From Algoriphagus formosus (lineage in GTDB: Bacteria > Bacteroidota > Bacteroidia > Cytophagales > Cyclobacteriaceae): DNA of 64,000 nucleotides. Under the pieces are notes generated by a model. That model ran no database searches. It saw only the letters and a list, made by a program, of their open reading frames with translations, and was not told the DNA's origin. The stretch is taken from the NCBI RefSeq assembly GCF_002807035.1, contig NZ_NIUC01000003.1, positions 124,001 through 188,000 of the forward strand, in the 5' to 3' direction. Made by a program: the position numbers and the translations under genes. Shown piece after piece: positions 17,739-26,737 of the stretch. Each line of letters begins with the position of its first letter. The stretch's first letter is position 1.

Positions 17739-18566
17739 ATGATTAATGTCTTAATTTGTGCTTTTCAATCGGGTATAAATGGACTAGCAAGTAGTATACC
17801 CGAGCCAAAGGATACAGTGAATTATTTTATTTCTTGGCAAGGCGAAAACATTGCTTCACTCTCAGTCCCCTCAGGCCTAGCGAATAGGTCTGATGTCAAG
17901 CTATCCCGGTTGGAAGGGAAAGGACTTGCTAGAAATAGAAACAACTGTATCAAAATCGCGAAAGAATACCAGGCTGATGGATACTTTTTGATTGCTGATG
18001 AGGATGTTGATTTCTTGGATGGATTTGAAAATCAAATAGAAAATGCTTTTGCGACTCACTCTGATGCTGACCTTTTATGTTTTCAAGTAAAGTCAAAAGA
18101 AGAGAATCATCCATTTAAGAATTATCCTCTTAAAAGTCATCCGGTTTCATTAAAATCAATCGATAGGATTTCATCTATAGAGATCGCTGGAAAAATGGAG
18201 GTCTTGGATCAAGTCCGATTTGATGAGCGACTTGGTTTAGGGGCCGACTTTCCCTCAGGAGAAGAAACAGCGTTTTTAGCTGATTGTATCAGATCAGGAA
18301 AAAGAATAATCTATTGCCCGGTAGCCATTGTCAGCCATCCTTTTGAGACTTCTGGAAAAAGACGGGTAAATATGTTTTCTGATCAAGCTCTACAATTAGT
18401 AGGTGGGCGCTCCTACAGAATTTACGGCCCCAAAATATCTCAAGTCTTTTTTTTCTACTCAGCAATCAAAAATTTCGGGAAGTATAGGGGGACTAGGTCT
18501 TTTTTTTCCTACTTAAAGCAGCTTCATCTAGGTGTCAGGAAGTTTAAAAACCTAAAAAATGGCTAA
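17739..18566 (+). CDS. Glycosyltransferase family 2-like
   Basis: The product of 275 residues has a GT-A-like core: LEGKGLARNRNNCIK, an acidic FLIADEDVDFLDG where the DxD would be, and FPSGEETAFLADCIRSGKRI followed by VSHPFE, a pattern common in bacterial GT2 enzymes. I chose the ATG at 17739, 2 bases after the wzy stop; the longer in-frame start at 17688 lies deep inside wzy. The 3' part holds two runs of eight T (18447-18454 and 18500-18507). The end overlaps the next GT2 gene by 8 bases. Donor and linkage are unknown. Confidence 0.75.
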   Translation: MINVLICAFQSGINGLASSIPEPKDTVNYFISWQGENIASLSVPSGLANRSDVKLSRLEGKGLARNRNNCIKIAKEYQADGYFLIADEDVDFLDGFENQIENAFATHSDADLLCFQVKSKEENHPFKNYPLKSHPVSLKSIDRISSIEIAGKMEVLDQVRFDERLGLGADFPSGEETAFLADCIRSGKRIIYCPVAIVSHPFETSGKRRVNMFSDQALQLVGGRSYRIYGPKISQVFFFYSAIKNFGKYRGTRSFFSYLKQLHLGVRKFKNLKNG

Positions 18567-19455
18567 AGTTTCAGTCATTATTCCTAGCTATGGAAGGCCA
18601 GAATTTCTTCAAAAGTCTATCCAAAGTGTACTTAGTCAATCTTTTCAAGATTGGGAATTGATTGTAGTAGATGACAATGGGATTGGCAGTGTTTCTCAAG
18701 TTCAAACCCAAACCTTATTAAATGAATATAGAGATGATCCTAGGATTCATTACCACATACAAGAGGAAAATAGGGGAGGCTCAGCTGCTAGAAATATCGG
18801 GTGGAAATCCGCGAGTGGAGAATTCATTTGTTTCTTGGATAATGATGATGAGTTTTATCCGGAAAAACTCAAAGCTCAAGTACAATCATTGGAAAGGACT
18901 GGTTTAAAAATGACCGTTTGCAGGTTTGACTCCTTCAAAAACGGTAAAAAGGTTCGGACCTCACCCAAAGTACCTGAGATGGATAGTTATTTAATTCCTT
19001 TCGCTTTGGGTAAAATTAATTTTGCTTCGGGATCAACCCTCATGATCTCCAAATCGCTACTGGAAAAAGTAGATGGGTTTGACGAGACTTTTCGTCGGAA
19101 GCAAGACGTTGAATTGATGATAAGGTTATTAGTGCAGGAGAGCCTGCATGTGGATGATCAGATTTTGGTTCGTTTGAACATAGATGATCGTGCCAATATT
19201 CCTTCGGTGGAGAACTTCAAAAAGTTTCAAAATCTCTTCAACTTAAAATTCAATAGCCTATTCGAAACTTTTCCTCAAAAAGCCCAACAGGAGATTAAGC
19301 AGTACGAGATAACAGAATTAGCGAAGGTGGCACTTTGGAACAAAGATTGGAAGCTATTTCTAAGACTTTATTTTACAGGAGGACTCAATTTTACCACCCA
19401 GTTCAATTTAGGGACAGACTTGGTCCAGAAATTTGTAACTTATTATTTGAAATGA
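18559..19455 (+). CDS. Glycosyltransferase family 2
   Basis: This classic GT2 of 298 residues has VSVIIPSYGRPEFL at the N-terminus, VVDDNG at about residues 36-41, NRGGSAARNIGW, and the metal-binding LDNDDEF at about 93-99. Its C-terminal region is soluble. It starts inside the end of the preceding transferase gene, and its stop overlaps the ATG of the lyase gene at 19452, so all are co-translated. It probably adds one residue to the block A repeat unit at the inner face of the inner membrane. Confidence 0.88.
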   Translation: MAKVSVIIPSYGRPEFLQKSIQSVLSQSFQDWELIVVDDNGIGSVSQVQTQTLLNEYRDDPRIHYHIQEENRGGSAARNIGWKSASGEFICFLDNDDEFYPEKLKAQVQSLERTGLKMTVCRFDSFKNGKKVRTSPKVPEMDSYLIPFALGKINFASGSTLMISKSLLEKVDGFDETFRRKQDVELMIRLLVQESLHVDDQILVRLNIDDRANIPSVENFKKFQNLFNLKFNSLFETFPQKAQQEIKQYEITELAKVALWNKDWKLFLRLYFTGGLNFTTQFNLGTDLVQKFVTYYLK

Positions 19456-21821
19456 AATTCCAAGAAATACCAATAGGCAAGGCAAGGCTGAGTTTTACTT
19501 TTATCCTATTGTTTGTTTTTAATTTTCTCTCAGCACAAGACTTGGCCAGTGTCAGAAAAAGGCTGACTGAAATGGGAGCTTATAAATCTGTCCTTAGATA
19601 TGAGGATAAGAATTGGTCTTACCAAACCTTCAAAAAGAAAATCAATGACTCAAATGGGGCTTTTTTAAGAACTAATCCCCGACCTACCTCAGCGGATATT
19701 AAAAAGGATTTACTTCAAGAGGTGTTTTATTTTTTGAGAATGCAGTCTGAGGGGATGGAAACTGTCGAGCTCAATGAGATTAAAGAGCGATTGTACAAGA
19801 CTTTGGCCTGGTGGGTGATTGATAAACCACAATTCCGGTGGACGGATAGTGCCTTAGATCAACCAAGGTATCTGGGCACCATTTTGATTTTACTTTATGA
19901 TACCATGCAAGCGGATTTAGCCGATCCAAAATATGCTCCAAGGATTAAGCGAATTCAAGAAGAGTCAGCTAATTATCTCCGTTACACCTGGAATTTTGGA
20001 AAAGCGGAGGATCGTTTTCTCAATTTGGGTGATGACTTGAATGAGGATGTTCAGAGAATGGGGAATGTAGGGTATAGACTTTACGCCATGACTGCTATTT
20101 CGGCTTCTTTAGATCGTGAGGATTTGATGGGGGCTGTCTCAAAAATTGCAAAGAATCAGATTCAATTTCATATCAATACCGGGCAAAGCCATCCGATCGC
20201 TTTAATGCCTGATTTTGCTTTGCATCAGCATAATTATGGAGGAGGTCAGATGTACAATCTTGGTTATGGACTAGATTGGTTTAACGATTTTGTTGCTTAT
20301 GCCTACTATGTAAAAGATTCCAAGTGGGCTTTGGAAAAGGATCAACTGAAACTAATTGCTGGGTTTTTAGAAAAAGGTATTTATCCCTTTTTCCTCGAAA
20401 ATAGTCAACTGGTCCAACAGGCGCTTGGGCGACATAACCAAGTGAAGTCAACCTGGATCAAATTTCCTGAAAGCAGAGCTAAACTGCTTAGAAGCTTTTT
20501 TTCAGAGGGTTCTGCTGAAAGAAAGGCAATAGATCGAGTCCTATCAGATTTGGATTTTAAGAAAAATACTGGTTTCCACAGTTTTTACAGCTCGGATTTT
20601 CTAATAGCAGATCTGCCTAAATATACAGCCTCCATCAGATTAGTATCTGATAGAACATCAGGTCAGGAAAGCGGTGATCAAGGACAAAGAAATGGGATGC
20701 AAAACTTTTTCAGTTCTGACGGAAGTTTTATCCATTATAAGCCTGGCTTTGATGAAGTGAAGGGGGCTTGGGATTGGCGAAAAGTGCCTGGGACTACAGC
20801 TGCTCTTATCGACTATCCACTACCTGTAGTGCCTTATGGAAAAAACTATTCTGGTTTTTCCAGCTATGCAGGTGTCTTGAATACAGAGAAAGGCGCTCTT
20901 ATAGCAGGCAACTTGCGCAGAAAGAGTGGAAGCTATGAATTAGAGATGGTGAAGTCATATCTTTTGCTCCAAGATGTTGTGTTTTTCTGGGGGTTCGGAT
21001 TAAAGTATGAGGACAAACATGAAGCCCATACCACTGTAACCCAAGAATCTCTTCGTGAAAATGCATTGTTTTTAAATGGGAGCGAAAAGTTATCACTTGG
21101 CTTGGGCTTTGAAAAGCTTATGGCGGCAGATATTCCCATTGGAGTTTGGAATGACGACACAGGCTACATTATCTTTCCTGTGGAGGAAAAAGATATTCAA
21201 GTAAGTTTGGCGGCCAAGTCAACAAATACGAAATGGGAGCAGCTAGATCAACGGAATAAGCCTGAAAATAATGAAATACCGCTTTTGACGATCAGTGTTA
21301 AGCATGCTGAAAATGCAACAATGTACAGCGACTCTTATTTTTATATGATGATCCCAGAGATTAGTAAGGAGGAATTTATTCAATTATACAATGAGGGTGC
21401 AGTAGATTTTCCATCTTTGGGAATTGAGCAGTTTACGTATTCAGGATCTAAATTTTCGCTTGTCCATGATTCCTCTGCTTGGTTTGTAAATTTCAGAAAA
21501 GCTGCTAAATCTGAGTTTACTATTTCTGATTATAATTTTTCTGTTTCAGGACTTATTGGAGGAGCCTTCCAACTGAAAAATGAAAATTTAAACCTTAATA
21601 TCACCCAAATGGAGAAAAGGGGAAGTATTGGTCAGGACTTCTTGATTACAATTGATAATTTTGGTCCAGTAAATCTATCTTCGCCTTCAGTCCTGTCCCA
21701 ACCGATAAAAGTTCAGAATTCGCAATCGGGAATTCAAATATCGGGTAATACCGAAACCAAAAATCCACTAGACTTTGGCTCAACTTTCCGTTTTGACATA
21801 CCTTTAAAATCCCAACAATAA
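19452..21821 (+). CDS. Secreted polysaccharide lyase family 8-like enzyme
   Basis: The product of 789 residues has an N-terminal signal peptide (hydrophobic to LFVFNFLSAQ, about residue 29). The body resembles PL8 hyaluronate/chondroitin/xanthan lyases: an alpha-toroid half containing HQHNYGGGQMYNLGYG (candidate catalytic His260 and Tyr272), an Arg-containing ALGRHNQVKST, then a beta-sandwich half with MQNFFSSDGSF and WDWRKVPGTTA. I chose ATG 19452, which gives a proper signal peptide and overlaps the upstream stop. PL8 enzymes cleave uronic-acid polymers by beta-elimination. Inside a synthesis operon it may trim or release the polymer, as AlgL does for alginate. That role is inferred. Confidence 0.8.
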   Translation: MKFQEIPIGKARLSFTFILLFVFNFLSAQDLASVRKRLTEMGAYKSVLRYEDKNWSYQTFKKKINDSNGAFLRTNPRPTSADIKKDLLQEVFYFLRMQSEGMETVELNEIKERLYKTLAWWVIDKPQFRWTDSALDQPRYLGTILILLYDTMQADLADPKYAPRIKRIQEESANYLRYTWNFGKAEDRFLNLGDDLNEDVQRMGNVGYRLYAMTAISASLDREDLMGAVSKIAKNQIQFHINTGQSHPIALMPDFALHQHNYGGGQMYNLGYGLDWFNDFVAYAYYVKDSKWALEKDQLKLIAGFLEKGIYPFFLENSQLVQQALGRHNQVKSTWIKFPESRAKLLRSFFSEGSAERKAIDRVLSDLDFKKNTGFHSFYSSDFLIADLPKYTASIRLVSDRTSGQESGDQGQRNGMQNFFSSDGSFIHYKPGFDEVKGAWDWRKVPGTTAALIDYPLPVVPYGKNYSGFSSYAGVLNTEKGALIAGNLRRKSGSYELEMVKSYLLLQDVVFFWGFGLKYEDKHEAHTTVTQESLRENALFLNGSEKLSLGLGFEKLMAADIPIGVWNDDTGYIIFPVEEKDIQVSLAAKSTNTKWEQLDQRNKPENNEIPLLTISVKHAENATMYSDSYFYMMIPEISKEEFIQLYNEGAVDFPSLGIEQFTYSGSKFSLVHDSSAWFVNFRKAAKSEFTISDYNFSVSGLIGGAFQLKNENLNLNITQMEKRGSIGQDFLITIDNFGPVNLSSPSVLSQPIKVQNSQSGIQISGNTETKNPLDFGSTFRFDIPLKSQQ

Positions 21822-21824
21822 CTT

Positions 21825-22631
21825 TTGAAATTTTCCGTCCTTATCTCGATCTATTTTCGAGAAAAACCCGAAAATCTGCAATTAGCTTTTCAAAGTCTGG
21901 TCGATCAGACTCTTCAAGCAGATGAGATCATTTTAGTCAAAGATGGTCCTTTGACTCCTGAGCTAGATGAAATGATCAATAGCTTTCAGGATTTACTGCC
22001 GTTGAAGCTCATTGTCTTACCTGAAAACAAGAGTTTAGGTTATGCCTTAAATGAAGGACTGAAGCACTGTTCGTTTGAATGGGTAGCAAGAATGGATACA
22101 GATGATATCTGTCATCCAGAGCGCTTTGAAAAGCAGGTAGCTTTTGTAAAAGCAAATCCTAATGTTGACTTGATTGGGGCAAATATTACCGAGTTTATAG
22201 AAGCACCCGGTGACCTTAGCAGAAAGAAGAACGTTCCAGAAAAACATGAGGATATTATTCGATTTGCATTTAAAAGATGCCCTTTTAATCACCCTACTGT
22301 TTTCTTTAGAAAATCAGCTATTTTGGAGGTAGGATCTTATCAATCAATGATCTTATTTGAGGATTATTACTTGTGGTTTCGATTGATTAAGGCGGGAAAG
22401 AGATTTCATAATCTTCAAGATTCTCTGCTTGATTTTCGACTAGGAAAAGATATGCTGGGACGTAGACAGGGCTTACAATATGGCTTAAATGAAGCAAGGT
22501 TTTTTCTATTTGCATACCGAGAAGGACTGATACCATTCAATTCACTGGTTCGATTTCTTCTTCGATTTCCTATTCGTATTATGCCTCGTTGGTTCACCTT
22601 GTTTGTTTATAATACCTTTTTGAGGAAATAA
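21825..22631 (+). CDS. Glycosyltransferase family 2 (TTG start)
   Basis: This GT2 transferase of 268 residues begins MKFSVLISIYFREKPENL, with VKDGP near residues 38-42 and the DxD-type RMDTDDI near 89-95. The pattern SLGYALNEGLKHCSFEW is typical of rhamnosyl- or galactosyl-type GT2 enzymes in O-antigen loci. No ATG fits; the TTG at 21825, 3 bases after the previous stop, places the first beta strand exactly where the family starts. It lies between the secreted lyase and the Wzi-like gene and so belongs to block A. Confidence 0.85.
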   Translation: MKFSVLISIYFREKPENLQLAFQSLVDQTLQADEIILVKDGPLTPELDEMINSFQDLLPLKLIVLPENKSLGYALNEGLKHCSFEWVARMDTDDICHPERFEKQVAFVKANPNVDLIGANITEFIEAPGDLSRKKNVPEKHEDIIRFAFKRCPFNHPTVFFRKSAILEVGSYQSMILFEDYYLWFRLIKAGKRFHNLQDSLLDFRLGKDMLGRRQGLQYGLNEARFFLFAYREGLIPFNSLVRFLLRFPIRIMPRWFTLFVYNTFLRK

Positions 22632-22633
22632 AT

Positions 22634-24307
22634 TTGAAAAAAGGTCTCCTTTTTGTTGGGTCTTGGCTCATTCTTTTCTTGAACTCATATAGTCAACAGC
22701 TCAATGTTGGCCTTCCGGTTTATGAAGAGTATTATCGGAGGCAACAGTTGGCTGGAGAGCTAGATAGTATGCATTCCTTTATGGTTCGTCCATTGAGGTT
22801 GCCAGAATTAAAAAAGGATTTGGAGGACGATCTATTTCTTCAAATCATCGAAGAAGACGCGAAAATAGATTTATTAGCTCTTCCTTTAATATCTCGAAAT
22901 ACCTACAATTCCAAGAGACCGTACGGTTGGGGTGATAAAGGGATGCTTCCCAATGTTGGGTTTCAGACATATCTAAGTACAGGGATATTTGCAAAACTTG
23001 GATTTTTTGAATTGCAATTGCAGCCGGAGTTTGTTTTTGGACAAAACAGGCCATTTGTAGGCTTTGGGAGTGATTTTTCTACCCCAGTTCTACAATCAAG
23101 GTTCTTTTATTGGAATAATGGAGATAACCCCGAGAGATTTGGGACTAGCCCAAATAGTCGGCTATGGTGGGGGCAATCTTCAGCAAAATTGAATTTTGGC
23201 GCCTTCGCTATTGGGATTTCAACTGAAAATATTTGGTGGGGACCAGGGCAATTCAATTCACTGACATTTAGCGATAACGCAGAGGGCTTTCCGCATATTA
23301 CGCTAGAGACTAGAAGGCCAGCAAAAACCTTTCTTGGGAATTTTGAAGGTCAATTGATTGTGGGACGTCTGGAAAATAGTTTGCAGCCACCTACACAAAT
23401 TGATTTTTTGAATCAACGATACTTCAAAGATTTTGATGGTGATTGGCGGTATTTAAATGGAATTTCGATCAGTTATAATCCCATATTTCTCCCAAATCTG
23501 TTTTTTGGTTTTAGCAGGACCTTTCAACAGTACAATAGTCTCAAAGGAGATAAGTTTTTAGATTGGTTTCCTATTTTTGAAGTATTTCAAAAGGAAGGCT
23601 TGTTTTCAAATGGTAATTCCGTTAGCTATGATAGTAAGGGTCAGGATCAGCAAGTTGTAGTTTCTTTTAGATACTTGGTTCCCTCTGCCAAATTTGAAAT
23701 TTATGGAGAATATGGGCGTAGAGATCACGCTTTTAATTGGCGGGAGTTTATTCTTAATCCCGAACATGCCCGAGCATATTTGATAGGCTTTCAAAAATTG
23801 ATAGCCTTAAATAACGCGGATGATTTCCTTCAAATAAGAGGAGAATACACCCACCAGCAGGAATCTGTCAATAGGTACATTCGGTATCCTGGCCTAATAG
23901 GTAATCAGACTTGGCATACGCACGGGCTTGCACGAGGCTTTGTGAATAGGGGGGAAGCTTTGGGAGTAGGGGCCGGAGTGGGATCGAATGTGATGACCTT
24001 TGAAATATCAAAAGTCTCTAAACTCAATAAGCGAGGAATCCTTTTAGAACGTCTTGCAAATCATCAGGATTTCTTCTACCGTGCATTTGGTAGAAGTTCT
24101 GGGAGACAGCCATGGATTGACTACAGTATCGGTTTATTGTGGGATCAATCTTTCGAAAAATTGACTTTGGGGACTAAAATTCAACTTATCTCTAGTTATA
24201 ATTATCAGTGGCAATCGAATTTAAATCGAAGCCGAGATTTTGCACAAAATGAGCTTGATTTAGCACTCTATTTAAATCTAAATCTTCTCTATCGGTTTGG
24301 GAATTGA
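22634..24307 (+). CDS. wzi: Wzi-family outer-membrane capsule assembly protein
   Basis: The product of 557 residues starts at TTG 22634, 2 bases after the previous stop, and has a signal peptide ending near LFLNSYSQ (about residue 21). The rest is beta-rich with many aromatic strands and ends in a Phe-containing strand (YLNLNLLYRFGN), as outer-membrane barrels do. STENIWWGPGQFNSL and HITLETRRPAKT match the Bacteroidota capsule assembly Wzi family (a larger relative of E. coli Wzi, which anchors capsule at the surface). It is the last gene of block A and is followed by a probable terminator. Confidence 0.85.
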   Translation: MKKGLLFVGSWLILFLNSYSQQLNVGLPVYEEYYRRQQLAGELDSMHSFMVRPLRLPELKKDLEDDLFLQIIEEDAKIDLLALPLISRNTYNSKRPYGWGDKGMLPNVGFQTYLSTGIFAKLGFFELQLQPEFVFGQNRPFVGFGSDFSTPVLQSRFFYWNNGDNPERFGTSPNSRLWWGQSSAKLNFGAFAIGISTENIWWGPGQFNSLTFSDNAEGFPHITLETRRPAKTFLGNFEGQLIVGRLENSLQPPTQIDFLNQRYFKDFDGDWRYLNGISISYNPIFLPNLFFGFSRTFQQYNSLKGDKFLDWFPIFEVFQKEGLFSNGNSVSYDSKGQDQQVVVSFRYLVPSAKFEIYGEYGRRDHAFNWREFILNPEHARAYLIGFQKLIALNNADDFLQIRGEYTHQQESVNRYIRYPGLIGNQTWHTHGLARGFVNRGEALGVGAGVGSNVMTFEISKVSKLNKRGILLERLANHQDFFYRAFGRSSGRQPWIDYSIGLLWDQSFEKLTLGTKIQLISSYNYQWQSNLNRSRDFAQNELDLALYLNLNLLYRFGN

Positions 24308-24363
24308 AATTGGAAGTAGAGGTTTTTTTTCAAGCCTTTTCTATTAGTTTTGCCCTGAGTTTG

Positions 24364-24391
24364 AAGTGAGTAACTTTGGTACTCACTTTTT
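24364..24391 (+). terminator. Probable intrinsic terminator after wzi
   Basis: A perfect 9-base-pair inverted repeat (AAGTGAGTA / TACTCACTT) with a 7-base loop is followed at once by a T-rich tail (TTTTATCTTTT). It lies 56 bases after the wzi stop. The stem has few GC pairs, so strength is moderate. It separates block A from block B. Confidence 0.65.
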
Positions 24392-24528
24392 ATCTTTTCG
24401 ATCCTCAGCATAAGTTAATTTTGAGGGCTGAAAAGGCTTCTGACTGATAGACTTCTAGGTTTCAAGGTAAATTGGGACTGAAAGGGCGAAGCTGTACCGG
24501 ATTTTAACTATTAACAATATTAGTTTTT
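24392..24528 (+). promoter_or_regulatory. Leader region of the block B operon
   Basis: These 137 bases follow the block A terminator and precede the sugar dehydrogenase gene. I see no open frame of note. A promoter for block B should lie here, but I cannot point to a convincing Bacteroidota -33/-7 pair (TTTG / TAnnTTTG); the nearest -7-like string is TAAATTGG around 24466, and it lacks a clear partner. Confidence 0.35.
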
Positions 24529-25827
24529 ATGCTTAAACCACTTAATGAATCAAAAATCGGCATCATAGGGCTTGGATATGTTGGCCTGCCATTGGCTGTG
24601 GAGTTTGCCAAAAAATTCCCGGTAATTGGGTTTGATATAGATCAAAAGAGAATAAATGACCTAAATGCGGGACACGATTTCACGCTAGAAGTGGAGGATG
24701 AATTACTCCAGTCAGTGTTAGTGAAAAGTAGCCCAAAAATAGGGTCCAAGGGTCTTTTTAATACGGCTTTATCTGAGGATCTTTCAGATTGTAATATTTA
24801 CATTGTTACAGTTCCAACACCTACAGATAGGCACAATCGCCCGGTATTGACTCCCATGATTAAGGCTTCAGAGAATATTGCAAAATATCTCAAAAAGGGA
24901 GATGTGGTCATCTATGAATCTACAGTATACCCAGGGGTGACAGAAGATGATTGTGTGCCTGTTTTAGAAAGAATATCAGGATTAAAGTACAATGAGGACT
25001 TTTTTGCAGGCTATTCTCCAGAAAGAATCAACCCTGGAGATAAAGAACATACAGTAGCAAAGATCTTAAAAGTGACGTCAGGAAGCACGCCGGAAGTTGC
25101 TGAGTATGTCGATCAGCTTTACAAAACCGTAATCATCGCAGGTACGCATAAGGCTTCTTCAATTAAGGTCGCCGAAGCAGCAAAAGTGATTGAAAACTCA
25201 CAACGTGATATCAATATTGCTTTCGTGAATGAACTTTCAAAAATCTTCAATCTTTTAGGTATCGATACGAATGAGGTGCTTGAAGCTGCCGGTACCAAGT
25301 GGAATTTCTTGAAGTTTAAGCCAGGCTTGGTTGGTGGACATTGTATTGGAGTGGACCCTTTTTACCTTGCTCAAAAAGCCCAAGAAGTAGGCTATCATCC
25401 AGAGATAATTTTAGCCGGTAGAAGACTCAATGATAGTATGGGTAAGCATGTGGCTACCGAAACGATCAAACACATGATGCGCAAGGATCTGAAAGTGATT
25501 GATTCAAAAGTTTTGATTTTGGGCTTTACTTTCAAAGAAGATTGCCCTGATGTGAGAAATACCCGCGTGATTGACATTTACAATGAGCTAAAGTCTTTTG
25601 ATATGGATGTGGATGTCTTTGATCCATGGGCTAATTCTCAGGAAGTAGCGCATGAATATGGATTGACTTTACTTCCCGAGTCCCCGCAACTGGAGGATTA
25701 TTCTGCAATTATCTTAGCCGTAGCACATAAAGAATTTAAAGGCATGGATATTTCTAAATCTGCTAATCGAGTGGTTTTCGATGTGAAAGGGATTTTAGGA
25801 AAGGGTTTAGTCGATGCGAGACTTTAA
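24529..25827 (+). CDS. UDP-N-acetyl-hexosamine 6-dehydrogenase (WbpO/TviB type)
   Basis: This UDP-glucose/GDP-mannose dehydrogenase family member has 432 residues. The NAD-binding [13 protein letters not shown] is near residues 14-26, and the catalytic cysteine is Cys272 in [12 protein letters not shown]. The GGHCIGVDP form, rather than the GGxCxPKD of UDP-glucose dehydrogenase, points to UDP-GalNAc or UDP-GlcNAc oxidation to the uronic acid, as in WbpO, WbpA and TviB. A uronic acid product fits the three AsnB-like amidotransferases downstream, which could turn it into a uronamide. It opens block B and is followed by a 79-base gap before wza. Confidence 0.9.
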   Translation: MLKPLNESKIGIIGLGYVGLPLAVEFAKKFPVIGFDIDQKRINDLNAGHDFTLEVEDELLQSVLVKSSPKIGSKGLFNTALSEDLSDCNIYIVTVPTPTDRHNRPVLTPMIKASENIAKYLKKGDVVIYESTVYPGVTEDDCVPVLERISGLKYNEDFFAGYSPERINPGDKEHTVAKILKVTSGSTPEVAEYVDQLYKTVIIAGTHKASSIKVAEAAKVIENSQRDINIAFVNELSKIFNLLGIDTNEVLEAAGTKWNFLKFKPGLVGGHCIGVDPFYLAQKAQEVGYHPEIILAGRRLNDSMGKHVATETIKHMMRKDLKVIDSKVLILGFTFKEDCPDVRNTRVIDIYNELKSFDMDVDVFDPWANSQEVAHEYGLTLLPESPQLEDYSAIILAVAHKEFKGMDISKSANRVVFDVKGILGKGLVDARL

Positions 25828-25906
25828 ATTTCCCAATAGTAAAGTCTAATATTTTACTAATTTTGAAACAAAATTTCTGATTAGAGTAATTCTCAAAATT
25901 CTTTTT
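25828..25906 (+). promoter_or_regulatory. Gap before wza, possible internal promoter
   Basis: This AT-rich gap of 79 bases contains a weak inverted repeat, AGTAAA...TTTACT, at about 25839-25859. Farther down a TTTG at about 25862 is followed after about 20 bases by TAATTCTC, only a partial match to the Bacteroidota -7 element. It may start a wza/wzc transcript, but the evidence is slight. Confidence 0.25.
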
Positions 25907-26734
25907 ATGCAAAAATTGATTAGACCAATAATTTTTGGGTTGGTACTCGGTGCCGCCCTTTTTTCTTGTGTTCCCAATAAAAAAGTGATTTACATGCAGG
26001 AGCTAGAGGAGTCTATGGGGCCGCTTGTAGAGTCCAGTGATCGATATGGCTATCAAACAGAGGACTACCTTTTACAGGTCAATGATATTGTAGAAGTAAG
26101 TATCAAAACTACCGATCCAGAGCTTAATAAAGTTTTCAATGTAGTAATAGCTGAAAACAACAATATGGCTCAAATGGGAGGCTCTCAAGGTGCTGGGGAT
26201 GCTTTCTTCATGAATGGTTACACGCTTGATGATCAAGGAATGGTAGAAATACCCCTTGTTGGCGAGCTTAAATTTTTGGGATTGACAACTAGAGAAGCAA
26301 AAGAGCTTGTAGAGTCCAAGGTAGTTAAATATGTCAAGGAGGATGAATATTTCGTGCGCGTCAGATTAGGGGGGGTTCGATTTAGTGCTTTGGGAGAATT
26401 TAACCAATCAGGAAAATATACAATTCTCCAAAACAGGGTTACTATTTTTGAAGCAATTGCCTTCGCAGGTGATTTAAGTAGACTAGCCAAGCGAGATGAA
26501 GTTCTCCTTGTAAGACAATACCCTGATGGTTCTCAAATTCATAAAATCAATTTGCTTGACCGTGAGCTTTTAGGCTCCGAGTATTATTTTTTGAAGCCAA
26601 ATGATATGATTTATGCCGAACCGATGAAAGTAAGGGAAATCGGTGCGGGGAATACCTTGGTAGAAACTTTGACCCTATTTACCACCACAGTGACAGCGAT
26701 TGCGCTCATTTTGACTTTGATCCAAAATAATTAA
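25907..26734 (+). CDS. wza: Wza-like outer-membrane polysaccharide export lipoprotein
   Basis: The lipoprotein precursor of 275 residues has its lipobox LFSC ending at Cys21. A polysaccharide export (Poly_export) domain follows (YLLQVNDIVEVSIKTTDPELN, then MVEIPLVGELKFLG), then an SLBB-like domain containing FSALGEFNQSGKYTI. A hydrophobic C-terminal segment (about 250-272) is usual in Bacteroidota Wza proteins and may be the outer-membrane or inner-membrane contact. It forms the export channel for capsule or exopolysaccharide and is the only such gene in the window. The next gene, wzc, starts 3 bases after its stop. Confidence 0.92.
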   Translation: MQKLIRPIIFGLVLGAALFSCVPNKKVIYMQELEESMGPLVESSDRYGYQTEDYLLQVNDIVEVSIKTTDPELNKVFNVVIAENNNMAQMGGSQGAGDAFFMNGYTLDDQGMVEIPLVGELKFLGLTTREAKELVESKVVKYVKEDEYFVRVRLGGVRFSALGEFNQSGKYTILQNRVTIFEAIAFAGDLSRLAKRDEVLLVRQYPDGSQIHKINLLDRELLGSEYYFLKPNDMIYAEPMKVREIGAGNTLVETLTLFTTTVTAIALILTLIQNN

Positions 26735-26737
26735 AAT

